Notes under the pieces: model-generated | Databases searched by the model: none | Seen by the model: the letters and a program-made list of their open reading frames with translations, nothing else | What the model was told of the DNA's origin: nothing | Origin: Echinometra lucunter | Lineage: Eukaryota; Echinodermata; Echinoidea; Camarodonta; Echinometridae | Reading direction: 5' to 3' | Assembly: GCA_029962745.1 (NCBI GenBank) | Contig: CM057165.1 | Coordinates: 8,021,523 to 8,085,522 of the forward strand | DNA length: 64,000 nt | In this document: one piece after another, positions 48,974-61,200 of the stretch | Numbering within the stretch: the first letter of the stretch is position 1 | Layout: each line of letters begins with the position of its first letter | Translations under genes and position numbers: made by a program

Positions 48974-50871
48974 CAGTGATACAAATTAGAACTAAGTATG
49001 TGTATATATTATGAAGGCAAGCATAGAAATGTAATCTTTCAGTGTTTAAGATAATGTAACATTTCAGTGCCAAATTATATATTTCACCTTCCACAAGTTT
49101 TATTGTAAACCCTTTTTTAAAGAGTGACTGAAAGACTTAACTCATAGTTCATAATAATGCTGTTTTACTAAGTAGCTAAGTGCCGACTTGATAAATTAGT
49201 GAAGTTAGAGAGAGACTTGCATGCTCCTTAATACCTCAATACTAAATACGGGATAGCTAATGGGGATAGCATATGGCAAAATTACGGGTATGAAAAAAAA
49301 AATTACATGAACGGTGATCGTGTGTTATGTTATCATGGTTATCTTTCATATTTCAGGTTTGCTTAAGTATACTTTTTCAAGAAATATTTGTAGGGGGAAT
49401 ACAGCGAACGCTTGAATGGGACCATTGTTTTGATTTTATGAAGGTCAGAGGCGATTCAGGAATATTATGAAAATGACACACAGTGTCAACATAATCAGCA
49501 TTATCATTGCTATGCATACATGCAATTATTCAATCGAGTTCCTTTTCAACATCCTCCCAGGCAGCGATCTTTGCGATTATATTTAGAAAGTATCAGCGTC
49601 TCAAATTGACATTTCACCATCGCGAGTGAAATATAGGAGGATACCAAAGTGTAGCCCGGCGACGTATTTATTTTCATATTGGATGGCCGTGGTCGAATGG
49701 GAGAGGGGGGGGGGGGGGGGGAGGCAGAGAGAAAGGTGAAGAGAAGGAGTGCAAAGAGAGAAAAAGGGAGTAAAATAAACCGGGCATTTGGCGTATCTGT
49801 CATTGCAATCCTATTATAAGATTGGTATGATCCAGTGCGAATACATGGTATTGAACAGCCTCTTCGGAAACACATACGGCCGTGTTTGGAATTGAGATAT
49901 CGCTCCAAAGCCCTTGCTTGTTTGTCATCGAGTGACTTAAACAAAACCTTGCTTTCCATTGGATACCTGCATCTCTCCCTCTTTCCATCTCTCTCTTTCT
50001 CCCTCCTCTTTTCCCCTATTTTTTTCTTTCTATCTTACTAATCTATTTCTGTCTCTAGTTTCCTCTCTCCCTTTTTTGTTTCATGCCACCCTTTCCAATC
50101 CCTCTCTCTCGCTCTCGTATTCATCTTCCGTTCTTACATTCCCTCTTTCTCAAACTTTTTCTATTATATTTTCCTCCTTCCTTCCTTCCTTCCTTCCTTC
50201 CATTTCTTACGCCCTCTATTTCTCTATACAGTTATATACCATTCATTTTTCATTTCTCCCAGTCCCACTAATTCATCTTTTGAAAAACCTTCCATTGTCT
50301 TTCCAGCCCTCTCAACCTCTCCCAACGTTTTTCCCCATTCTTAATTCATCATCATAATCTAATCCTATAAAAGGACAGAAAAATGATTCATTCATTTTCG
50401 CGATCGATATCGATTGTTAAAGCGTACAGAGAATTAATCCATGATTAGTGTGCAATAGCTACTATCACGAAATAAAAGCTTGAAAATAATGTGGGAGATA
50501 TGCAAAAGAATGAATTACGCCCGTTTTGTTATTGACTTTAGCCATTTCTCGTCTCATTAAGCTTTAATCTTTTCACATACATTCATGTATAATGAAATGC
50601 TAACCACCGATTTAATGAATATCAAGGACTGTATGGAGTACCCAGAGCATGTTTTTGTTGTTTTGTTAGGAGTTTCATGCCCATGCTTTGCTATCATTAT
50701 TGGATCTTAATTGGAATCCTGCACACCTCGTACACTTTTGTAACGCCATCCATCTTACGCAAGTAATACGTGATGATTTACAAAATGAAATAAAAACGAA
50801 AGGATAACGTACACGACGGCCAGAGGATATTTGGTCATCTTTTTTTTTTTTGCACACGTGCAGCAAACCTT
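48974..50871. other. AT-rich stretch with simple repeats
   Basis: G18-type run at 49706, CT-rich 49975-50210 including (CTTC)n at 50176-50200. No gene recognised. Confidence 0.6.
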
Positions 50872-51351
50872 TCAGAATCGGGTGATGTTCGTTATTCCGA
50901 AGATTCGTTATTCCGAAGGTTTGTTATTCCGAAGGTTCGTTATTCCGAAACACCCAGGTTTTCCTTAGTCCGAAAATGAAAAAGGGTTCGTTAATCCGAA
51001 CATTTGTGGCGTTATTCCGAAGGTTCGTTATTCCGAAAATGAAATATGGTTCTTTATTCCGAAGGTTCGTTAATCCGAAAATGAAATAGGGTTCGGTATT
51101 CCGAAGGTCCGATAGTCCGAAAATGAAATAAGGTTCCTTGGTCCGAAAGTAACTAACGAATTAACGAACCTTATTTCATTTTCGGACTAACGAGCCTTCG
51201 GAATAACGAACCCTATTTCATTTTCGGAATAACGAACCTTCGGAATAAACGAATTTTCGGAATAAACGAACCTTCGGAATAACGAACCTTCGGAATAAAC
51301 AAACCTTCGAAATAACGAACCTTCGGAATAGCGAACTGTAACCTCAGAATC
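50872..51351. mobile_element. Foldback element made of TTCG...CGAA iterons, 8-bp flanks
   Basis: TCAGAATC occurs at 50872-50879 and 51344-51351, enclosing 464 bp. The ends match inverted: GGGTGATGTTCGTTATTCC against GGTTACAGTTCGCTATTCC. The left arm (to ~51150) has about eleven units of GGTTCGTTATTCCGAA, several with a 10-bp AATGAAATAG-type spacer. The right arm holds about nine of the complementary TTCGGAATAACGAACC units with the matching spacer (CTATTTCATT). The whole can fold as one long hairpin, and each unit is itself near-palindromic. No ORF of substance. An 8-bp duplication fits hAT, P or Merlin; GG-starting ends lean to Merlin, but the superfamily is unproven. Confidence 0.8.
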
Positions 51352-51760
51352 CACCACAGCAAGGTAACCTTCCATGTTGGGAGTTTTCAACACGTGTTAT
51401 GGCTATGGAGATTTGTCATTAAATGGCAATCAAGGAGTGGCTAGGATCGGGTACACATCAAATAGGACCACCATCAATCAGCTGGCAGATATTGGGCCTG
51501 ATACCTCACTCCAATAACGAGTTTTCAGAGGGAGAAGAACGATGGTCGAATATCACCAAAACAACAAGAAATGGCCCCTTCTAATGAATTCTGTGTAAAT
51601 TTTGAATCCTCATCGCATCTGGTGCGTTATTGGCGCATGCCGATGAATTCCTTTCTACCACTCCAAAGATTCTTTATTTTTTTCTTAATCATCTGTTTCT
51701 CTCATGTATTTTGCAAGTCGTGGTATCATTTTTTGTTTTGCAGATTAGATGAGTATTTTG
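51352..51760. other. Spacer between two foldback elements
   Basis: About 400 bp of ordinary sequence, nothing recognised. Confidence 0.6.
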
Positions 51761-52292
51761 TATACCGGGTGTCCCGGGAAAAAGCGGAACGGTGGATTTT
51801 CAGTACCTCATAAAGTAGATAATCCCTTTACTTTAGTAGGTAAAGCATCTTCTACCAAAGAGAATGATACCAAGATCATTAAATTTGATGAGGTAATTTT
51901 GATTCTATGCCTGTTTCTAAAAATACAGTAATTTTCGAATTTCGCATGTTTTTTGCGACAGTGGAGAGCAGAATTGTGTCGGGAATGGCCTTTCATATGG
52001 CATGTGTATGGCACGTTTTGTTGCTGACATGCATCAATGGACTTCCCTCAAACATCGTATTATGAAAGACCATCCCGACACAAAGCTACTCTCATCAGTC
52101 GCCAAAAATTTGAAAATGACTGTATTTTAAGAAACGGGCATAAAATACAAATTACTTCACCAACTTCAATGATCTTGGTATCATTTTTTTCGATAGATGA
52201 TGCTTTACCCACTGATGTAAAAAGATTTTCAAATTTTTAAAGGTAAAGTACTGAAAATCTTCTGTTCCGCTTTTTCTGGGACACCCGGTATA
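51761..52292. mobile_element. Mariner-type long-hairpin MITE
   Basis: TA flanks at 51761-51762 and 52291-52292. Both ends begin TACCGGGTGTCCC and share AAAAAGCGGAAC and GATTTTCAGTAC. Inverted similarity runs nearly the full length: arms 51763-51996 and 52062-52290 share, in order, GGTAAAGCATC, AATGATACCAAGATCATT, GTTTCT-AAAATACAGT and GTGTCGGGA. Only ~65 bp of loop remains. TA target and GGGTGTCCC ends are typical of Tc1/mariner derivatives. No transposase. Confidence 0.88.
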
Positions 52293-55239
52293 TAGGCTTT
52301 TTATAAAGAATGAATTAAACACCAAGCACACTGTATGACATACAGAGAGGGACGTTATTTGAGTAAAGCATCTACAGTTGTCTTAATTTCTTGAGCGAAG
52401 TGTACCAGAAAAAAAAGAAAACAACAGCATGCGTATAAATAGCATAATTACGAGATAAATGAACAAAATGGAGGCTGGCATATTGGAGTAGAAAAAGGGA
52501 AGAAGCACTACGGTTCATCAGCAGGCCTCCTTTGGCGCCAGAATACGTTGCACCGTCTGACTTATTTGTGTAGAGTGAATGGCTTGAATTACATTGGGAG
52601 AATGACAAAAAAAATGGGCAATATCTTTTCATCTCAAATACAATTTTGGATCCGGCAATGAGCGAGCTAATGAAAAATCAATGTCAGAATGCGCAAACAA
52701 AATTAGCCCGACTATGTTGACTCGTTTAGTTCTCTCATCTCTCTCTTTGAGAATCGCGCCCATAAAAGTATCCATTTTAAATAGCTTAAAGTTATTAGGC
52801 CTTTCTCGTGGTAATGGTCGTGTGCATTCCATGATGTGCATATTTAATCATGAACTCCTGGAATTTAACCCAAATATAAAGTGTTTGATTATGAAATTAC
52901 TTATTTAAGGCATAGACTGCTTATTTCTAGATCTAATCGAAATAGCAGTGAAATGAAAATAAGACCTTATCCGGAGGATCATTGATTTATATGTGGAGAT
53001 GAATTAATATTTGACAATACACTGATACATGCAGGAGTACACGTATCCCATATCACATTCATATAAGTGACTGGTTTGAAATACATATTAACTCTGCATA
53101 ATTTATTTCCATTTAATAACTGCTTTTGCACACAGCGAAATAGAACAAACGCTATAGAAAAATCTATTCGCGAACGTAGAAACCTTCCCTCAAATATTTT
53201 TTTGAAATATGGGAACAATTTTACTGTACATTCATTGAAACCTTCAGTTAGTTCTAGTTCTTAGTTATGTAGTACTAGACACATTTTCACTTTTATGCAG
53301 AACTCTTGCCTTCAAATCATTTGAAGTTGATACTGGAATACTTAGACTTGTGAAAATAAAAATAGATTCTTGAAAAGGAAAAAAATAGCGTTGCAAAATC
53401 TTCTTTTGATATACATGTAGGCTCTATCATTTTTTCTTCTCATTATATTTTATGTTCATTTCTGGTACCGAATTCTATTCACTGTAAGAAAGATCTAAGA
53501 ATTTCGGGGCACCTTTAAAAGATAGCCGGCTTGCTTAACAGACAGGAACACGTGATTAAAATGCACAGCTTTCATAATCCGAGCTAAATGGCTTAATCCA
53601 TCCCAATTGGATTATGAGATGGGCATTACCAAGGTTATGGTGCATAATATAAAGTGATTGGGAACGCAGGGTGGCAGCAATTTGCATGTTATCTACCTTG
53701 ATGCGCATGGCGCATTTTTTCGCTAGGTTAGCATATGGCGGAAGGCGAAAAAGGTCACAATCGGAGAGATTAACAAATAGCAAATTTATTGATGCATTTC
53801 AAGGCCATTTCTGGCTGTGGAATAGTACTTTAAAGACCTGAATAAATCGAATGGTGTAAATTATATGATGCATGGTTATATTGCTACTGCCTCCAATCAG
53901 TAACAGTGGCGAAGGCCTTTCCTGGACAACTGGGGAAAATTACTAAATGTGATCAGATTAAAGGTGTAAAAAAAAAAAATCCTAGATTTACTTGGTAATC
54001 AAAAACTTGTAGAAACATGTGGAAATTATAGTGCCTGTGGTTAGTGGAAGCTGTCATGAAACGAGATACTGATGTAGCTTGTAATTAGCATGACCATTCT
54101 TGGTTTACATATTTTCTTTCAGTTTTTGAAATTAGAAGTATTCACCATTTTTAAAATCTAATTGTAAGCACAGCAAAAGATGAAAAAGGCTAAGGAGAAC
54201 CTTTAAAATATAGATGTATATTCATATTATAACCTTTTTAATAATGGGCAAAAATCTTAACTCATACAGGATGAAATGGATGATCAGAGAAACACGTTTA
54301 TACCATCGTACTTTCATCATTAACAGGTGATTGAACATGCTGGTATAATTACTAGCTGCAGTACCACTTTGATTATTAAGGATTATCCTCTGCCAATAAT
54401 GACCGGGGAAGGACGCCAGGGACTCGATCTCTAATTACTGAACAACATGCTATATATCTTTTTTTTTTATTCAACGTAACCTTTTAATGGGAAGCGATGT
54501 AGATTCTTAACTAAAAAGGACATTAGTTTGAGCACTCTGATATACGTTTGAAGCTATTCTACTGTCTCAGAATTAGAAATGTAATAGTTAAACTTACCTT
54601 TTATGAAGGATGGAAGCGAATTTACTGTCTCTATCTTAAAAGGATACAGTTAAGATACCTGTCTTTGGGCATTGTTGGATGAAAAAAGAGCTTTCTAAAT
54701 AAATTTCTACTAACTTCTTATGCACTTTCCAACATCCCGTATAATTGATTATGTTGAGAAGTTCAGGATTGTAACGGGGGGGGGGGGGGGAGACAGACGG
54801 AAACGACAGCAAAAGAGGGAGGGGGATAGAGAGAGAAAGAGCATGAAAATGTATAATTCTCACAAAATATGTACCCATTAAAGGATATAACATAGTTGTC
54901 AACGACTCTCTTTATAACAATGACCTTGTTTCTGTCTGTTTTAATCTTTTAAATACCACACTGTAGTGTGATAACGAATTAATTTTAATACGTCGAAATG
55001 AATTTCATTTTTAGAACAGCCTTGAACCGGTGACTGTCTAACAACATCCATTAGCTTTAAAACGATTAAAATGATCTCTTTTTTTCCCGACCTGACTGGT
55101 AGGTAGATGTGAGAAAATAGGTTGAGGTTATTTTGCGGAAAACAAAAAGAGACTTTGGTGGGTGTGGGCGTGCGTGGTATAAATAGGAAAGATAGGAAAG
55201 AGAAAGAAATAAACAGCGGGTGAATGGACGAGCGGATAT
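52293..55239. other. AT-rich stretch without recognised genes
   Basis: About 2.9 kb with only short, domainless frames; a G14-type run at 54777-54790. Nothing else seen. Confidence 0.6.
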
Positions 55240-55429
55240 TGTTGTTGTTGTTGTTGTTGTTGAATAGGGTTTTTACAGACGTGTATCATCAATCATGATT
55301 ATTTACGTCTGGGACCGACCGGCAAATGTAGATTCATACCTTGCCAAAGACATTAGTGCCGCGGCAGGAATCCAAACCCCGGACCTTGTGGTTCAAAGAC
55401 CGGAGACTTATCCACTGAGCCACAACACC
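55240..55429 (-). mobile_element. tRNA-headed SINE with (AAC)n tail, decayed
   Basis: On minus the head GGTGTTGTGGCTCAGTGG and GATAAGTCTCCGG resembles the 2931 SINE. The B-box is degenerate (GGTTTGGATTCC, 55367-55378). After TAATGTCTTTGGCAAGG the body diverges and ends TGTAAAAACCCTATTC plus (AAC)n (55240-55262), a different tail from the ATT-tailed family. Related head, different 3' end. Confidence 0.7.
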
Positions 55430-57722
55430 TCTACTAGGCGGGTAGGGGTATAATGGATAGTTTTTTTTTTAAAAAAATGATTTAAACAAGTGATTAAAGG
55501 ACTGAGTACTGAGTGTGAGCGTAGGTTGAGAATCGGCCTCCACTGTAGGAAAATGTGAGAAAACGGGAAATTAGGTGAGCAGGAGTTTGAGTGACTGAGT
55601 GAGTAAGGGGTACATATCTTGCAGAGTACGAAACAAGAGAGAAATGGAAAGATGAGAAAGAGAGGTAAAAGTGAGTGAATTAATGTGGGTGGGTGTGAAG
55701 AGCGCTAAAGTGAAGACTACAAAGTATGGCGCGATGAGAGAGAGAGGAGAGAGAGAGTGAGGGGGGAAGAGGGATGACAGAAAAAAAATGTGTTGCGGTG
55801 AGTAGTGAGTTGAAGCGTGGGTGATGTGTGGGCGAGGGGCGGGGAACCAAGCCTTCAGGAAATGGAATGAGCGAAATGTGTGCAGTGGTGGCCTTACTGG
55901 ATTGAAGGAATGCATGAATGTGTGAGTGAGTGGTGTAGCTAACAGAAAACTATGAGTAAGCAAAAGAAAGAAATGTGTGTGTTGGTAGGTATGTGTGAGT
56001 GTGTGATTGAAGAATACAAATATAATAGCCTGTGGGCAATTCCACGATATAACGGAATTACAAAAATGACATTTTGAGAGTTTGTGTGCCTGTTTTGTAT
56101 CTTGCCTTCCTTTTTACCCTATGAAAACGTGCCCATTCTTTCACCCGAACTCTTTCGTTCCAAAATTTCTACTTACTTGCATAATATTGTGGTATACAAC
56201 CTTGGTAACGGAATTACCAGCAAAATGGTGCCATTTTCAAAGATAAAAAAATGTCTTGTAAAATCAAGCATGCATTATACCAATACTGATGATGATAGTG
56301 AAATTTCCTTTTTGTTTAAGCTTCTTTTAATTCAAGGATTTGGCAATTCAGGCCTATCAACGTGATTGTTTTTACTATAAATCTGAAGTGAGCTGATTGT
56401 TCTTCCCATGTGGAATTGCCCCTATAGGAACAGAGGAGAGCCAGAGAGAAGAAAGAGAGAGAGAGAGAAAGAGATAGGGGAGAATAGAGAGAAAAAGGAG
56501 CAAGAGCCAGCAAGAGAGAAATAGAGAGTGAATGTGTAGAAAGTGAGAGAGAAAGAGGAAGATATAGAGAGAGAGAGAGAGAGAGAGAGCATCTCTACTG
56601 AAGAGAAGTTCGAATTTTGTTTCATTGATGTATAAGGTCACACCAATGTGACATTATAAGGAAAACGGATTGATCGGAGAAACGATTGAAGTAGAGGTGA
56701 TATCTTGAAAGAACTTTCACTTTTCACTGGGAAATAGTTTACTGACCTTTTCCTAACGAGCATGTGAATTCATGACGACTTTCGTGAAAATTGCATTTAA
56801 ATTGGAAAATCAGCTCAGTTCGATTACTATACTCCTGCGATTTACAAGGAGGGTGATAAAGAGAGAGAGAGAGAGAAAGGGAGAGAGAAAAGGAGAGAGG
56901 TGCACTCGACTTTGCAATTACATCGATACGGTTTGGAAGTTTCTGGAAGGATCCGCGACTGAAGTGCCTTTTGCCGTTATGCAGTTAACACCACTGTGAA
57001 CGCATTCGTGGGTTCAAAAGCTGCTTTGTGAACGGCTCAGCCGTCAGTCAATGGGTGTTATTCATTGGAAAATTCATATCCTGTTTCTTTCGAGAAACCA
57101 ATCTCATATTGTGTACATTATACTGCACACAGCATTTTCATGGTTTAAACCAAATTTGAATATCTCATACAAGACCTTTCAGAAGAACAACAAATAGATG
57201 GATACTTTTAAAGTAAACAATACACTTTGGAGAATTAGTTAATTCAAGAAACATTCTCATTAATTTAATACAAAACCTTCAAGAATTATCAAGATGATGG
57301 CCGCAGTACAGTGGAAGATGACATACTAACTCACAATAGCAAATTAATATCAATACTATAATGTGCAATTTAATGAAGGTTGAAAATGCAAGTTTTCAAT
57401 CGGCTGCTACACATACTGACAATGCTCAATCCATGTCGTAATTGTAATGCACGTAATTCTCCCGACTACAGATCTATAAGTCAAAAGCATGGAGTCCCCC
57501 TTGGGTGGGTTTTTTTTCTGATTCCTGCGTAACATCATTATGATCTCGTCGACGGATCAATATTTCTTAATCGATGTGGTAGGAGGAGCATGGAGATTTA
57601 GATCGTCATTATAACGCAGCTCTTCAGCCATATATCTTTCCTGCCATATGCATGTAGATGAATGATTTGTCAATGAATTTTTTTTCTATAAAATTTAATA
57701 GTCTAATAAGAAAGTAGTAGTA
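55430..57722. other. Noncoding stretch with GA-rich patches
   Basis: GTGAGTG/GA-rich DNA at 55600-56000, 56430-56590 and 56855-56900. No gene recognised. The contig ends at a TAG-triplet run. Confidence 0.6.
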
Positions 57723-58222
57723 NNNNNNNNNNNNNNNNNNNNNNNNNNNNNNNNNNNNNNNNNNNNNNNNNNNNNNNNNNNNNNNNNNNNNNNNNNNNNN
57801 NNNNNNNNNNNNNNNNNNNNNNNNNNNNNNNNNNNNNNNNNNNNNNNNNNNNNNNNNNNNNNNNNNNNNNNNNNNNNNNNNNNNNNNNNNNNNNNNNNNN
57901 NNNNNNNNNNNNNNNNNNNNNNNNNNNNNNNNNNNNNNNNNNNNNNNNNNNNNNNNNNNNNNNNNNNNNNNNNNNNNNNNNNNNNNNNNNNNNNNNNNNN
58001 NNNNNNNNNNNNNNNNNNNNNNNNNNNNNNNNNNNNNNNNNNNNNNNNNNNNNNNNNNNNNNNNNNNNNNNNNNNNNNNNNNNNNNNNNNNNNNNNNNNN
58101 NNNNNNNNNNNNNNNNNNNNNNNNNNNNNNNNNNNNNNNNNNNNNNNNNNNNNNNNNNNNNNNNNNNNNNNNNNNNNNNNNNNNNNNNNNNNNNNNNNNN
58201 NNNNNNNNNNNNNNNNNNNNNN
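57723..58222. other. Assembly gap, 500 N
   Basis: Exactly 500 N, a placeholder. The right-hand contig starts inside the CT-rich duplicated DNA, a likely cause of assembly breakage. Confidence 0.99.
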
Positions 58223-61200
58223 TCCCCATCTGTCTTCTCTGCACTGTTATTCACCTCTATCCATCTCTTTCTATCCATACATCCTTTTATCAACCACTAG
58301 CCTGCGATCTCCCTTCTCACTCACGCCCTATCTACGATATCCCATTTCAAGTCAGTTCTCGTTCCAAGTACGTGCATATCAAATCCCTCTCTTCACCTTC
58401 CCCTTCCAACTTAAGGGAATAACCGAACCATGCTAACTCTTTTTCGAAAAGTGACGTGAATATAGCTTAATTTAATCTATCTTGGATGCTTTAAAAAACA
58501 CTTAAAAGTTGTAGGTATTTCTAATATGGGTATTACGTCAAATCACAAGTTGGTGTGTTTATTTGATTTCAGAGGTCACTTACATGCTTAACAGATTCAT
58601 TGCAAATGACCGAAACCTGGTATATGTTATTAAACTGAAAAGGAATACCTCGCTTGATAACAATATTTAATGCAATTTTGGGCTGCTGCGAAAAACAAAC
58701 CAACAGTTAACCACTATCTTTAATCATCTTGTGTGTCATGCACTTTTCGGAAAAAACAAACAAACAAAATATCATAGAAATCAATCAGAAGGGAGACAGG
58801 GGGACGCGTCCCACCAATTTTTTATGGGTTGGGGACACAATAGGGTATGCTCCCCAAAATTTAAGCTGTGGAAATCGTTTTGTGCTTTTCCACAAGTTCT
58901 TAGTGCATGTCCCCCGAAATAATTTATGTCCCCTACCAAAATTTTCAGCTGAGGGTCTTGTTTTGTTGTGCTTGTCAGCAAATATATGATGTGTGTCCCT
59001 CAAATAGTTATACCCCCATGAAATAAAGAAAGAAGACCTTCTTTTAGAGTGTTCCCCCCCAAAAAAAAATAAAGCGGATTGACGCCCTTGCAGTTAATGG
59101 TCCTGTTTGTATAAAGAAGTTACTCATTTCATGTGATGATGCTGAGGCATATTAAAAGGGCATTTGCACTTTTACTATAATATCTTTAATAGTCTGTGCT
59201 TCCGTATAGTTGACTCGCCCTCTAACTAACAGATAACTAGTCGCCTCAGTATCTTTTCTTCTCGGAAGTCTGCGGATGTTTTAGCGTGAAGTCATTTTCA
59301 TTCACATTCTTATCCTCGCTTTATATTGCCGAGATGACATTTGGCTGTTCTTGAGTTCCAAGGGGACACCTAACATACAAACATGTCTGATGGCGAGCCA
59401 GACTGCTTCCATAACCCTCTCCATGGGTCAGACGTGACCGGCATTTCTTCAGCGAACCCCATACCGCACTTTTTCAAGTACACATTTTTTCAAGTATTTT
59501 CAAGTCAGAATGGAGAGCAGCAAATTCCAACACGTACATGACCCCAAATGCCACTCCATGGTCTTCTATTAATGCTCTTCATTGGAAGCAATTGATCTGC
59601 GACGATAAGTGATAGCGTATGTAGGTCTTTGATTTGTACTGTGAGAAAGTAATACACACATTTAGTCAGTCAGTCAAGATAAGTGAAGTACGAACAGTAG
59701 AGAACGGTACTATAAATAACTTCTTGTACCTGAGTTGGGCGACCAGATCCTGTTTCAGCTAGGTGGCACTGCAGCAAAGGTACCCTCTCACGTCCGTTAC
59801 TAAAGTAACCCTGCTGGGCCAATATTGGAAGTCCTGGCGTTCATTTCCAGTCATTCGCTGTCCCCGATTCCGAATTGAATTCACACTGAACACCTCGCGT
59901 GAAAGAGAAAAAAACATAAAGGAGAAAAAAGGCGGCGCGGCTCGAGCCAAGGATATAAGATACAACCATTCGCTGCATTTCCCCAGTGCATTTGCTTCTC
60001 TGTGCCTTAGATTATGATTTTATTTACCCCCAGATAGATGGGACACCATTCATCCTGCTATCGTAATTCTATTCATCATCATATTTACAATGCGGTGGCC
60101 TTGCCAGCTTGTTCGCCCACCCTGGTATCCAATTCATGAGATAACAAATTAAATAAGAGCTTTCCCTCATCCAATTCTCTTTGTAAATTTGACATCAAAT
60201 ACGCATTCCGTCCGGCGGATCGAGAAAGAAATAAGAGCATCTGATTAACGTTGATTTATGGCATTTTTTAAAAGGAAAATCTCTTTTTTTTACTAAAGTA
60301 ACCCTTGAAATCGATTCTTTTCGTAAATCCATATGATTAATGTTAACAAGGATTCAATGAACGTAATTGCAATCTGATCTGACACTAATATGTAAACAGT
60401 AAATAACTTTAAAAACGTAATTAGTTGTGACTCGTTAATGAGACAGAAAAAGTTAATATGCTTTCATCATCATTTGAAAATTTAAATTAGAAATACAGAA
60501 TTACTACATGAAAGTAAAGAATTTCTTAAGAGTAGACTTACCATTCTCTTACACATCATCCTAGCAATGTAATGGCAGTGGTTTAGGTCTCATGTAGATT
60601 TAATTGTATGTAAATTGATGCAAAAAGTACTTAAAGTTTTCTTCTGTATTATCTCCGTGAAAAATTAAAGTTTGGGGAGTGGAAAGTAGAAAAAAATATC
60701 AATAATCTTTCGCCTTCCAGAATTACACATTGGGCATTCACTTTGTTTGAAGATCATTATTGGCTCTCGTATTTTAGCCAATTCATCCATTGGAATATGC
60801 ACTATCAGTTTAACTTTGTTTTCTTTCCCAGTAAGTAGACATGTGGAAGCAATGTGCAAATTATAAGAAAGAAGAAAATATGGAGTATCTAAAAGTAACT
60901 TCTCTTCAGGCTTAGAAGTAATAAAATGGCGTCCCTTTAATACGAAGACGGAGAGAAGGTATCTTGTGATATTTTTTCTAGCAAATTTCGGAGAGTGTTT
61001 CTGTTTTTAACATTGATTAATATTTTAAACAGAATGGATTAAAGAAGTAAAAAATAATAATCAGAATCAGAATAATAAGAATGATCTTCTCTTACTTTCC
61101 AAATGCAAATTACATTGTCGATACTTTGGACATTTTCATGTATTTGAATTAGCACAATTGAGGCAGTTTGATTTATTTGTATGAGTACAATTTACTTCAT

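Larger units (their letters stand above)
44889..50639. repeat. Second duplicate, copy in contig 2
   Basis: Aligns end to end with 58223-64000 in the same orientation. Differences are mostly 1-bp indels, many in homopolymers, with few substitutions. This pattern suggests consensus errors or shallow coverage in one contig as much as allelic variation. Confidence 0.95.

Noticed and set aside
50887..51336. CRISPR-like array of short regular repeats
   Set aside because: Repeats are nearly contiguous without unique spacers, arranged as inverted arms, in a eukaryotic-looking genome with no cas genes.
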